Below are positions 14,298-22,387 of a DNA stretch of 22,696 nt, piece by piece. Source of the stretch: Bacteroidia bacterium (GTDB lineage: Bacteria; Bacteroidota; Bacteroidia; Bacteroidales; VadinHA17); the NCBI GenBank assembly GCA_026391515.1, contig JAPLEC010000304.1, positions 1-22,696 on the forward strand, in the 5' to 3' direction. The number at the start of each line of letters is the position of its first letter. Position 1 is the stretch's first letter. The position numbers and the translations under genes are program-made. A model generated the notes under the pieces. That model was given only the letters and a program-made list of their open reading frames with translations. It searched no databases and was not told the origin of the DNA.

Positions 14298-14355
14298 GGA
14301 TATTATTTAGTTTTGAATAAATATTTCAATTTATTTTCTCTTCAACATTACTTCC

Positions 14356-14437
14356 TGCCCCCAAATCCACTAAAGGGGACTTGTTAATTATTAACAACTT
14401 ATCTAGCCCTCTTTAGGGGGTTGGGGGCAAAAACAAA
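14356..14437. repeat. Dispersed palindromic repeat, family A copy 2
   Basis: The left arm TGCCCCCAAATCCACTAAAG (14356-14375) and right arm CTTTAGGGGGTTGGGGGCA (14411-14429) are complementary with few mismatches. Inside lies a second perfect stem, TTGTTAA/TTAACAA (14381-14397). The flank GGGGGCAAAAACAAAG matches the flank of the copy at 5021-5091 in both sequence and position. Between the OmpA-type stop codon (14497) and the gcvT start it could act as a transcript end for the OmpA-type gene. Confidence 0.8.
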
Positions 14438-14496
14438 GCACATTTCGAAATCGCTACAACACAAACAAATTATTATAGTAAAGAATGTGTTAACCA

Positions 14497-16584
14497 TCAG
14501 AATTCCAGTATCTTGAATTCAACCCTCCTGTTTTTGGTTCTTCCTGCTGCAGTAGCGTTATCGGCTATCGGCTGAAGTGATCCAAAACCTTTGTATTCAA
14601 GCCGTGAGCTGCTGATACCTTTCTGGACCAGGTAGTCTACAACAGCCTTCGCCCTGTTTTCAGACAGCTTAAAATTAAGAGGCTCACTACCCGTCTTATC
14701 GGTGTGTCCTGATATCTCAATTTTCATTTTTGAATTTTCTTCTAGAATGCTCAGGAGTCGGTCGATCTCCTCATATGAGCTTTTTGTCAGAACTGATTTA
14801 CCTGTTTCAAAAAGGATATTATTCAGAACTATTTTCTTCCCGACTTTAACTTTTATCAGTGAAATATCAAGATTATAAGCATCACCGGAAAAAGTTGCAG
14901 GGATATTAATTCGTTTCATGTCTGAAAGGAATCCACTTCCACGGATATCGACCATGTATGTTTTTTTTGCAGGAAGCTTCACCCTGTAACTGCCATCAAC
15001 ATCTGAACTTGCAGTTGAACCTACAACAAGGTCTGTTGAGAAGTCAATGACATCAATTTTTGCCATCACAGGTTCGCTTGTCTCCGAATCTTTTACTTTA
15101 CCAATAAGATATAATCCTGTTTCTTTGGGAGGTTCCACAACAGGTGGCGGAGGGGCCTGTATTATCTCTTTGACAATCACAACCGTATCTCTGACAACAA
15201 CAGTATCAGGTTTTGGAGGAGTCACAGGAATAATGACCGGTTTAGGCGGAAGTATTCTTCCTCTGAAAATATCGAGTCCTCCTATGCTCTCCGAACGGTT
15301 TGATGCAAAATAAAATGTACTGTCTTCATTTGAGGCAGGATAGAAGAAAATTTCATCCCATGGTGTATTAACAGGATATCCGTAATTAATTGCCTTACCC
15401 CATGTACCGGTCTGATCTTTAACACTATAAAATATATCAAAGCCTCCGGTTGAATTATGTCCTTTTGAACTGAACCAGAGAGTATCACCTCCCTTTGAAA
15501 ACCTTATTGACTCTTCGTCAAAAGAGCTGTTAATCATTGGACCGGCATTAACTGGTTTTGACCACCTGTGCCCTTCTTGCTTCTTTATCATATAAATGTC
15601 CTTACCCCCAAGAATTCCTTTTTCCTTATCTGTAACATACCATACCTCGTCACCTGAAGGAGAAATAGTCATTGAGGTTTCCATTCCGCCACTGTTAATA
15701 TTAAACGAAACATGGCCGGGGGTTTTCCATTCTCCTTTTTTCTTTTCTGAAACCATGATATTTCCTCCCCTTTCATAACCGACATAAACATAAAGTTCTT
15801 CACCTGTCGGGCTAAGATACAGCGGCGTTTCGCAATATGGAGTAGTAAGGTTTTTCCCAATAGAAACAGGCAATCCCCAGCCACTTTCATTCAGCGTTGA
15901 TGTAAGAATATTCTCATCAAATTTTAAATCGTCATATTGAGTGCTTGATTTTGATAACTGGCGACGTGAAGCAAAAAATATAGTTTTATCGTCGCCAGAA
16001 ATGATCTCAGCATAATCATCGGAAATTGAGTTTATACCTGCGCCCATATTATTGATTTCAATCCTTAAGGTATCTTTGGTAACCTCCAGAGCAGACTTGC
16101 ATTCTTCGATGTATCTTTTTGCTGATGTAATATACTCTTTAGGTTTCTTTCCCGGCGTTTTCAGGTAACTTTCAAGTTTTTCAATAGCTTCATTATACTT
16201 CCCTGAATATTGAAGTGCCCGCCCGGTAAAAAAAAGAACATCCCCAGTCAGATCACTCTTTTCTTCAAGAACTTTCTGGAAAAACTTTACTGCTTCTTTT
16301 TTATTATCAGAATAAAGCGCTGCTACACCAATTTTGTAGTTCAATTCAGGATTAATACTATTGTAGACAACTGCCTTTTTATATTCATCAAAAGCTTTGC
16401 CATACGAAACACCCTTATCCTTATAATATTTATCACCATCAATTACATGCTTCCATGCAGCTTCAAAGCCGGTTCTGTTGCTTTTAAAATCTTTCTTACG
16501 CACAGTAACCTTTGTCTGACCATCTAGCAAGAGTGAGCAACAAAAAAGAAATATTAGGGCAGGAGATAATAAATAGTACCTCAT
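14497..16584 (-). CDS. PorE-like envelope protein: TPR, PD40 propeller, CRD and OmpA domains
   Basis: The 695-residue protein has an N-terminal signal sequence (about 1-23; no clear lipobox), TPR-like helices (about 40-170) and a beta-propeller with PD40/WD40-type repeats (about 190-440, with LYLSPTGEELYVYV, MTISPSGDEVWYV, FASNRSESIGGLDIF). A proline-rich linker (about 445-490) and a carboxypeptidase-regulatory-like beta-sandwich (about 490-570) follow. The C-terminus is an OmpA-type peptidoglycan-binding domain (about 585-695, with GHTDKTGSEPLNF and ENRAKAVVDYL). The same order occurs in PorE of the type IX secretion system, but Bacteroidota have several such proteins and PorE is a lipoprotein. 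It probably bridges outer membrane components and peptidoglycan. A promoter lies at 16606-16635. Confidence 0.88.
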   Translation of the reverse strand: MRYYLLSPALIFLFCCSLLLDGQTKVTVRKKDFKSNRTGFEAAWKHVIDGDKYYKDKGVSYGKAFDEYKKAVVYNSINPELNYKIGVAALYSDNKKEAVKFFQKVLEEKSDLTGDVLFFTGRALQYSGKYNEAIEKLESYLKTPGKKPKEYITSAKRYIEECKSALEVTKDTLRIEINNMGAGINSISDDYAEIISGDDKTIFFASRRQLSKSSTQYDDLKFDENILTSTLNESGWGLPVSIGKNLTTPYCETPLYLSPTGEELYVYVGYERGGNIMVSEKKKGEWKTPGHVSFNINSGGMETSMTISPSGDEVWYVTDKEKGILGGKDIYMIKKQEGHRWSKPVNAGPMINSSFDEESIRFSKGGDTLWFSSKGHNSTGGFDIFYSVKDQTGTWGKAINYGYPVNTPWDEIFFYPASNEDSTFYFASNRSESIGGLDIFRGRILPPKPVIIPVTPPKPDTVVVRDTVVIVKEIIQAPPPPVVEPPKETGLYLIGKVKDSETSEPVMAKIDVIDFSTDLVVGSTASSDVDGSYRVKLPAKKTYMVDIRGSGFLSDMKRINIPATFSGDAYNLDISLIKVKVGKKIVLNNILFETGKSVLTKSSYEEIDRLLSILEENSKMKIEISGHTDKTGSEPLNFKLSENRAKAVVDYLVQKGISSSRLEYKGFGSLQPIADNATAAGRTKNRRVEFKILEF

Positions 16585-16605
16585 ATAATCTGATTTTTCT
16601 CACTA

Positions 16606-16635
16606 TAAAAGTAGCACTTATTTCCCTTTTTCAAA
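16606..16635 (-). promoter_or_regulatory. Promoter of the PorE-like gene
   Basis: On the minus strand TTTG (16635-16632) is followed after 18 bases by TACTTTTA (16613-16606), one base off TAnnTTTG. Transcription would begin about 15 bases before the ATG at 16584. Confidence 0.5.
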
Positions 16636-16685
16636 AAAACCTTTTCAACTGCATTAAAAACTGCTCTGACGGAAGAAATAATTGT

Positions 16686-16693
16686 TATATTTG
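16686..16693 (+). promoter_or_regulatory. -7 promoter element (TATATTTG) before the Hpt gene
   Basis: TATATTTG matches TAnnTTTG exactly, 45 bases before the ATG at 16739. The -33 region is weak. It would drive the Hpt and STAS genes and possibly the flavin reductase gene. Confidence 0.45.
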
Positions 16694-16738
16694 TTTTATT
16701 CTTTGCATTCAGAATAACTCATTTTAGAATTCAATTCT

Positions 16739-17101
16739 ATGGATTACAAATTCATTAGTACTGAATATCTTGATTCAGTATCCGGAGGTAACAGTGAAAT
16801 GATCCGTGAGATTGTCATTATGTTCAGTCAACAGGTCGTTGAAATGTATAATGAAATGAGAACCCTTCTTTCAGAAAAGAAATATCAAGCTCTTGGCCTG
16901 CTGGCGCATAAAGCAAAGTCATCAGTTGCAATAATGGGTATGCATGACCTTGCAGCTATATTGAAAACACTTGAAATTCAGGCAAAAGAAGGTAAGGAAA
17001 TCGAAAAGTATGAATCGTATGTGACGAGATTCGGTAATGAAACGCGCGAAGCAGTGAAAGAGCTTGAGGATCTGTTAAATAACAAGCTAAAAAATGTTTA
17101 A
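16739..17101 (+). CDS. Histidine phosphotransfer (Hpt) domain protein
   Basis: The 120-residue protein is a stand-alone Hpt four-helix bundle. The phosphorylatable histidine is H57 in LLAHKAKSSVAIMG, matching the family pattern AHxLKGSSxxxG, with lysine 60 in place. The N-terminal segment (YLDSVSGGNSEMIREIVIMF) is the usual first helix. Such proteins pass phosphate between the receiver domains of hybrid kinases and response regulators. No kinase or receiver is in the window, so its partners are elsewhere. The stop codon is followed at once by the STAS ATG with no gap, so the two genes are translationally coupled. Confidence 0.9.
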   Translation: MDYKFISTEYLDSVSGGNSEMIREIVIMFSQQVVEMYNEMRTLLSEKKYQALGLLAHKAKSSVAIMGMHDLAAILKTLEIQAKEGKEIEKYESYVTRFGNETREAVKELEDLLNNKLKNV

Positions 17102-17437
17102 ATGATTAACATTGAAAGAAGAGATAAAATTGATATTATAACCTTTTCTGTTGATAAGATCGATGCCCTCATTACTGACGAAATAAGGCAGGAAATCAAT
17201 AAAGTTTTTGAGAACGGAAACACGAAGGTTATAATAGATCTTAAAGGTGTTCAATATATCGATAGTTCAGGATTTGGATGTCTGCTCGCATGCATGAAAA
17301 CAGCTAAGAATAACTACTGTACTCTAAAATTTGCCAATCCTGAATCACAGGTGATGGAAGTGCTGAAAACCCTGAATCTGCACACCGTATTCGACATTTA
17401 TGACGATATTGATGAGTGCGTCAGATCGTTAAAATAA
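17102..17437 (+). CDS. STAS domain protein (anti-sigma factor antagonist type)
   Basis: The 111-residue protein is a single STAS domain like SpoIIAA and RsbV. The hallmark is VIIDLKGVQYIDSSGFGCLL, with the phosphorylatable serine at S55 or S56. Family members bind and release an anti-sigma factor or other partner according to phosphorylation by a serine kinase. The start directly abuts the Hpt stop codon. The flavin reductase gene follows after 12 bases. The only HATPase-like kinase in the window is the SiaB-like protein at 21692-22255, a possible but unproven partner. Confidence 0.9.
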   Translation: MINIERRDKIDIITFSVDKIDALITDEIRQEINKVFENGNTKVIIDLKGVQYIDSSGFGCLLACMKTAKNNYCTLKFANPESQVMEVLKTLNLHTVFDIYDDIDECVRSLK

Positions 17438-17449
17438 AAATCAATTCTT

Positions 17450-18040
17450 ATGTCCAAGCTTCTCTGGAAACCCGGAACAATGATCTATCCCGTTCCCGCA
17501 GTTATGGTAAGCTGCGGATCGGAACCTGATGAATATAATATAATTACAGTCTCATGGGCAGGAACTATCTGTACTGACCCTGCGATGTGCTATGTATCCA
17601 TAAGACCCTCAAGGCACTCTTACGGAATAATCAAAAAATATGGCGAATTTGTTGTAAATCTGACTACAAAATCACTTGCTTTTGCCACAGACTGGTGTGG
17701 AGTGAAGTCCGGAAAGGATCATAATAAATTTATCGAAATGGGTCTTACACCTTTACCGGCATCAAAAGTAAAAGCGCCTCTTATAAAAGAATCACCTGTA
17801 AATATTGAATGTCGGGTAAGGGAAATAAAAGAGTTTGGATCGCATCATATGTTTATCTCAGATGTGGTAGCTGTAAATGCCGATGAAGAATATCTTGATA
17901 AAAAAAACGGCCTTTTCAAATTGAATGATGCAGCCCTGCTTTGCTATTCACATGGGAATTATTATGAGACAGGTAAAATGATCGGGAAATTTGGATTTTC
18001 TGTCGAGAAAAAGAAGAAGAAAAGAAGAAAAAGAGAGTAG
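17450..18040 (+). CDS. Flavin reductase-like FMN-binding split-barrel protein
   Basis: The 196-residue protein fits the flavin reductase/FMN-binding split-barrel family, with the N-terminal LWKPGTMIYPVPAVMVSCG, NIITVSWAGTICTDPAMCYVSIRPSRHSYGII, EFVVNLTT, the CGVKSGKDHNKF loop, and the dimer segments ECRVREIKEFGSHHMFISDV. Members reduce flavins with NAD(P)H or act as FMN-dependent oxidoreductases; the substrate here is unknown. The C-terminus ends in a very basic tail (EKKKKKRRKRE). It lies 12 bases after the STAS gene and 77 bases before the exporter, so it is probably transcribed with the signalling pair. Confidence 0.9.
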   Translation: MSKLLWKPGTMIYPVPAVMVSCGSEPDEYNIITVSWAGTICTDPAMCYVSIRPSRHSYGIIKKYGEFVVNLTTKSLAFATDWCGVKSGKDHNKFIEMGLTPLPASKVKAPLIKESPVNIECRVREIKEFGSHHMFISDVVAVNADEEYLDKKNGLFKLNDAALLCYSHGNYYETGKMIGKFGFSVEKKKKKRRKRE

Positions 18041-18117
18041 TTCAAATCTCTGATCAGGAAAAATTTGTACCAAAGAATAATTTTCATAACTTCAAGTCGC
18101 AAAAAAAGTAATCTTCT

Positions 18118-21100
18118 ATGAGTGAAAAGATCCTAGAAACCCTGATGCAGCTGTTTGCTATCATTGCAAAACCTCAGGCCAACGACTCTGAAAGGCGAGG
18201 TGTTGTAGAAGTATTCCTCAAGCGTCTGCTTAACCAGGAGCTTGTAAAGGAATACCTGGTAAAATATGATGAAGCTTACGAAGAGGCCAGGAAGAAGCTC
18301 GAAAAAAGCAGCGCAGAACGTCGTGAAGGTGCTATTGCCATCAGGATCAGGAAGCTTTGTAAAGATATAAATGAGCAGGGACAGCTTGAACAGGAACAAA
18401 GAATTGTGGTTGTAATACAGGCGCTTGAATTCTGTAAATCAGGCGGTCAGGAAGTTAGCCAGCTCGAGCTGGGTTTTATCAGCACACTTGCCGAAGGATT
18501 AAACATAACAGAGGAAGAGTATGGATTTATTGAAGAGTTTGTCCTGAATCAATTCAGTAATATACCTGATCATCAGAATATTCTGCTGATAAATGGGAAT
18601 GAGGAATCAAATCTTAAGGAAGCAAAACATATTTATAAGGAACTGCTGAAAGGCCAGATATGGGTGCTTTTTGTCCCCTCTGTCAAGATGTATTTCGTAA
18701 GATTTACCGGTTCCGGTGAACTTTCGATGAATGTGCAATTACTGCAGGAAGATAAAGTTTATCCTTTCAGCCAGGGATCTTCAATAAAAGGTACCAAAAT
18801 CAAACCCATCTACTTCTGGGACGTTACAATGCAATTCCTCAAAGAAGAGTTTAAATCTTCGATGGTTGTGTATGAAGTGAACAATATCGAATACAGGTTT
18901 AAAGGCGGTAAGGTCGGTATTCATCACATGAGCTTCAAGGAGGAATCGGGAAGAATGGTTGGTATTATGGGAGCCAGCGGTGCCGGAAAATCAACACTTC
19001 TAAGCGTCCTCAATGGAATAAATGCTCCGTTTGATGGCGAAGTGCTTATTAATGGTATAAGCATCCATAAGGATAAGGAAAAGGTAAAAGGGCTTATCGG
19101 TTATGTTTCGCAGGATGATCTGCTCATTGAAGAGCTGACTGTCTTCGAAAATCTTTATTATAATGCGAAACTCTGTTTTGATAATCTTACTGAAGAAGAG
19201 ATTGTTGAAAGAGTTGACCTTACTTTAAAGAACCTTGGCTTATACGAGATCCGCGATATGAAAGTTGGAAGCCCGCTGAACAAGAAGATCAGCGGTGGCC
19301 AGAGAAAACGACTTAACATCTCCCTTGAGCTTATCCGTGAGCCGGCAATAATGTTTCTGGATGAGCCTACTTCGGGTCTTTCTTCGCGCGACTCTGAAAA
19401 TATCCTCGACCTTTTAAAAGAGCTTGCACGTAAAGGAAAGCTGCTCTTCATAGTAATCCACCAGCCATCTTCTGAAATATTCAAGATGTTCGATAAGCTG
19501 ATAATACTCGATACCGGCGGATACCTTATATATAATGGAAATCCAGTCGAATCGATCGAATATTTCAAGAGAAAAATTGAACAGGCAAATTACAACGAAA
19601 GCGAATGTTATGTCTGCGGTAATGTGAACCCCGAACAAATTTTCAATATTGTTGAAACCAGGGTTGTAACTGAAAGCGGCCAGCCGACGGATACCAGGCG
19701 TATCTCTCCTGCTGACTGGAGCAATCTATATAAAGCTGAAAAGAAAGAGGATATTATTGAAAAAGGAGGAGCAATACCTGAGATAAACTTCAAGACTCCC
19801 AACAAGTTGAAGCAGATGATAGTGTTTATCAAACGCGATGTATTATCAAAAGTCGCTGATGCCCAATATCTTCTGATTACACTGCTGGAAGCACCTGTAC
19901 TTGCAATTGCACTTTCATTTCTGATAAGGTATTTTGATAAAAGTAAGATAGGTCCAAAATATACCTTGTATGAGAACGATAATCTTCCTGTTTATATTTT
20001 CATGTCGGTAATAATAGCCATATTCATGGGTCTGACAGTTAGTGCTGAAGAGATAATTAAGGACAGGAAGATATTGAAAAGGGAAGCATTCCTGAATCTC
20101 AGCTGGAACAGTTACCTTATGTCAAAAGTTCTTGTTCAGCTGGCTATTTCAGCAGTTCAGGCATTGACATTTGTTATAATTGGTAATTCCATTATCGGGA
20201 TCAAAGGCATGTGGTTTGAATACTGGCTGGTGCTTTTCTCCTGCTGGGCTGGTGCCAATATTCTCGGTCTTGTTATCTCCGACACCTTTAAGGCTGTTGC
20301 AACAATTTATATGTGGATACCTTTCCTGGTTATTCCGCAGATAATACTGAGCGGTATAATGGTCAAGTTTGAGAAGCTCAACCCTGACCTTCTTCGTTCA
20401 CCCGCAGCAATTCCATGGTATGGGGAAATTATAACGGCCCGGTGGGGCTATGAAGCATTAGCAGTTAAACAGTTCAAGGACAACAGATATGAAAAGCAGT
20501 TCTTTTATTATGATAAGGTTAAAAGTAAGGCTGAATTTACAAAAGGTTATTGGATAGATAGTGTAAATAGTAAGCTTGGGTCTGTTTTAAATGATCTTAA
20601 TAATGGAACCCGGAGTGATATGTTTATTTATAATCTTTTATTAATTCATGATGAAATAAAAGAAGAACAAATTCGTACTCCTGCGATTAAATTTGATTAT
20701 GTTGAAAATCTTACTCCTGAGAAAATTACTCCGGAAATATGTGCTGCAGTTACAACATATTTAGCGAGAATAAAAAGTTATTATAATGATGTATGGAAAA
20801 GTGCTGACAGTAAGAAGGAAGCCCTTAAGAATAAGCAATTGGATAAAGACAAAGAAGGGTTTTTAAAACTCTATAATAATTATACTAATAAATCACTTGA
20901 AGAATTTGTAAAAAATAGTAATGATACAAAAAGGATCATTGAATTTAAGGGCAAATTAATACAGAAAATGGACCCTATCTTCAAGGAACCAAAATCCAAT
21001 TTCATCAAAGCACATTTTTACGCATCAGAAAAAAAATTCTTCGGGCAACCTGTCGATACTTTTATTATCAACGTAATTGTCCTGTGGGTGATGACTATAG

Positions 21101-21192
21101 CTCTCTATCTTGTCCTCTATTTCAGGCTTTTAAAGAGGCTGCTTGAATCGGGAGAAACGATAATGGGAAAGAAGCCCAAGGGTATTGAATAA
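18118..21192 (+). CDS. ABC exporter with TerB-like N-terminal domain (ABCG-type, fused ATPase and permease)
   Basis: The 1024-residue protein begins with a helical TerB-like region (about 75-148, with NEQGQLEQEQRIVVVIQ and GLNITEEEYGFIEEFV), then a beta-rich segment (about 155-250) of unknown role. The ABC ATPase follows: Walker A GASGAGKST (285-293), signature ISGGQRKRL (391-399), Walker B IMFLDEPTSGL (411-421) and a switch histidine in FIVIHQPSSE. The ATPase-before-permease order is that of ABCG/White exporters. Five membrane segments lie at about 584-750, and a last one at 982-1002. Between them is a hydrophilic, lysine-rich insert (about 755-980), probably exposed outside the cytoplasmic membrane and coded by AT-rich DNA. 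The substrate is unknown. A strong terminator follows. Confidence 0.88.
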   Translation: MSEKILETLMQLFAIIAKPQANDSERRGVVEVFLKRLLNQELVKEYLVKYDEAYEEARKKLEKSSAERREGAIAIRIRKLCKDINEQGQLEQEQRIVVVIQALEFCKSGGQEVSQLELGFISTLAEGLNITEEEYGFIEEFVLNQFSNIPDHQNILLINGNEESNLKEAKHIYKELLKGQIWVLFVPSVKMYFVRFTGSGELSMNVQLLQEDKVYPFSQGSSIKGTKIKPIYFWDVTMQFLKEEFKSSMVVYEVNNIEYRFKGGKVGIHHMSFKEESGRMVGIMGASGAGKSTLLSVLNGINAPFDGEVLINGISIHKDKEKVKGLIGYVSQDDLLIEELTVFENLYYNAKLCFDNLTEEEIVERVDLTLKNLGLYEIRDMKVGSPLNKKISGGQRKRLNISLELIREPAIMFLDEPTSGLSSRDSENILDLLKELARKGKLLFIVIHQPSSEIFKMFDKLIILDTGGYLIYNGNPVESIEYFKRKIEQANYNESECYVCGNVNPEQIFNIVETRVVTESGQPTDTRRISPADWSNLYKAEKKEDIIEKGGAIPEINFKTPNKLKQMIVFIKRDVLSKVADAQYLLITLLEAPVLAIALSFLIRYFDKSKIGPKYTLYENDNLPVYIFMSVIIAIFMGLTVSAEEIIKDRKILKREAFLNLSWNSYLMSKVLVQLAISAVQALTFVIIGNSIIGIKGMWFEYWLVLFSCWAGANILGLVISDTFKAVATIYMWIPFLVIPQIILSGIMVKFEKLNPDLLRSPAAIPWYGEIITARWGYEALAVKQFKDNRYEKQFFYYDKVKSKAEFTKGYWIDSVNSKLGSVLNDLNNGTRSDMFIYNLLLIHDEIKEEQIRTPAIKFDYVENLTPEKITPEICAAVTTYLARIKSYYNDVWKSADSKKEALKNKQLDKDKEGFLKLYNNYTNKSLEEFVKNSNDTKRIIEFKGKLIQKMDPIFKEPKSNFIKAHFYASEKKFFGQPVDTFIINVIVLWVMTIALYLVLYFRLLKRLLESGETIMGKKPKGIE

Positions 21193-21195
21193 AAT

Positions 21196-21236
21196 TAAAG
21201 AGGCTGCCTCGGAAGAGACAGCCTCTTTAGTTTTTG
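21196..21236 (+). terminator. Strong Rho-independent terminator, bidirectional
   Basis: TAAAGAGGCTG (21196-21206) and CAGCCTCTTTA (21219-21229) form an 11-base-pair stem that can extend inward by CTC/GAG after a mismatch, closed by GGAA. GTTTTT follows. It begins 4 bases after the exporter stop codon. The reverse strand also has a T-rich stretch after the stem, so it can serve the convergent siaC-like gene. Confidence 0.88.
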
Positions 21237-21276
21237 GAACAACGATCTGATTACATGATTAACTCAGAATTAAAAA

Positions 21277-21657
21277 TTATTCTACTATTTCAATCATCTT
21301 AAACGGTACCCGGATGATAGATTCATAATCTTCACCGGCTTCCAGCATATCCTCGTCGTCTTCCTCGTAGTACCAGTTTACCTCGACTTCGTTCTTAGCC
21401 TTATGTATTGCCTCGAGCTTTTTGAAAACATCGAGGATGCATTTTGATGAGCTGGTGTTGAAATATTCCAGCCTGATATTCACGACAGTTTTTGTAAGAG
21501 GTGTCTCTTTATAGCTGTCGAGCCAGTCGACCAGGGGTTTGTAGAATTCTACTGAGTTTTCAGGAATTGAACGTCCTTTGATTTCAAATACACCTTCTGT
21601 TGCGTCAAATTTTACAGTTGGAGTTTTTGGTGTTCCTTCGATAATGATCGGTTCCAT
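21277..21657 (-). CDS. SiaC-like protein (DUF1987)
   Basis: The 126-residue protein matches the SiaC/DUF1987 family. The N-terminal TPTVKFDATEGVFEIKGRSIPEN and the central YFNTSSSKCILDVF are typical. In the Pseudomonas aeruginosa SiaABCD system, SiaC is phosphorylated by SiaB at Thr68, and unphosphorylated SiaC activates the diguanylate cyclase SiaD. The threonine here is also residue 68. The gene follows the siaB-like gene with a 34-base gap. No phosphatase (SiaA) or diguanylate cyclase is nearby, so the effector in this organism is unknown. The acidic YYEEDDEDMLEAGEDYE region is notable. Confidence 0.88.
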   Translation of the reverse strand: MEPIIIEGTPKTPTVKFDATEGVFEIKGRSIPENSVEFYKPLVDWLDSYKETPLTKTVVNIRLEYFNTSSSKCILDVFKKLEAIHKAKNEVEVNWYYEEDDEDMLEAGEDYESIIRVPFKMIEIVE

Positions 21658-21691
21658 TTTATTAAAATTTTAAAGTTTATTTTATTGTTTG

Positions 21692-22255
21692 TCAAATTTG
21701 TTCTCTCTCATCTACTAAAATATTAAGATAGAAGAAAGAGTATTTATCGTTATATTCTTTAAATGCGTATTCAAGCTTGTTGCCTGTTTTTCTTGCGATA
21801 TCAACAAGACCCAGTCCGCCTCCGCCTTTTGCAGAGATCCTCTGATGATTCAGGATAAACTTATAAAGCTCCTTAATCTCTTCATGACTCGATCTGTTGA
21901 TCCTTTTGATTTTTTCTTCGAGTTTTTCAATATTATCAGCATGTACAAAGTTCCCGGTTATAATTTTGTAACCGTTGTCGACTTTCTGCACAACAAGCAT
22001 ACCAAATTTTTCGGATGTCTGATCTTCGAAACCTTCCGGGACTTTATCGACATGATGGTATAAATTCTGAAGGCTTTCGACCAGAACATTATAGACCTTT
22101 TTCCTGAGCTTGGATTGTTCATTTATTTCAACCATCTTATCCTCAACCGTATCAAGAACATGATTGATTACATCCGAATCAACATTACCCTTATAAAAAA
22201 GGATAACATTGTTCTTTGCCTGGTCTGTAACGTAATTCTCTATATCAAAGCCCAT
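21692..22255 (-). CDS. SiaB family protein kinase (GHKL-type)
   Basis: The 187-residue protein has the layout of SiaB-type serine/threonine kinases related to anti-sigma factor kinases. The N-box is VESLQNLYHH, with asparagine N64, and the ATP-binding glycine-rich segment is AKGGGGLGLVDIARKTG (about 142-158). The family phosphorylates SiaC-type or STAS-type partners. The siaC-like gene directly downstream is the obvious substrate. The nearby STAS protein at 17102-17437 is a second candidate. An exact TATATTTG with a TTTG 18 bases upstream forms a good promoter. Confidence 0.85.
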   Translation of the reverse strand: MGFDIENYVTDQAKNNVILFYKGNVDSDVINHVLDTVEDKMVEINEQSKLRKKVYNVLVESLQNLYHHVDKVPEGFEDQTSEKFGMLVVQKVDNGYKIITGNFVHADNIEKLEEKIKRINRSSHEEIKELYKFILNHQRISAKGGGGLGLVDIARKTGNKLEYAFKEYNDKYSFFYLNILVDEREQI

Positions 22256-22287
22256 TGAAGCTTCAGTTAGGATAAGGTCTTATTTTT

Positions 22288-22362
22288 CCGATAACAAATA
22301 TAATAAAAATATAAAGTTACCAAATATAACTTTTACATAATGCAGTTTTATAAAGTTATCGG
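22288..22362. promoter_or_regulatory. siaB promoter framed by an inverted repeat
   Basis: On the minus strand TTTG (22324-22321), 18 bases and TATATTTG (22302-22295) form a near-consensus promoter about 40 bases before the siaB ATG. A second TATATTTG lies at 22328-22321. The inverted pair TCCGATAAC (22287-22295) and GTTATCGGA (22355-22363) frames this block at a distance of 59 bases. It could be a regulator site or the remains of a transcript-end structure. Confidence 0.5.
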
Positions 22363-22387
22363 ATTTTTTTGATAAAAGTAAGCAAAT

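Noticed and set aside
19158..19568. 136-codon open frame opposite the exporter ATPase domain
   Set aside because: The translation is serine/arginine/isoleucine-rich and lacks features; the plus strand carries the ABC motifs.
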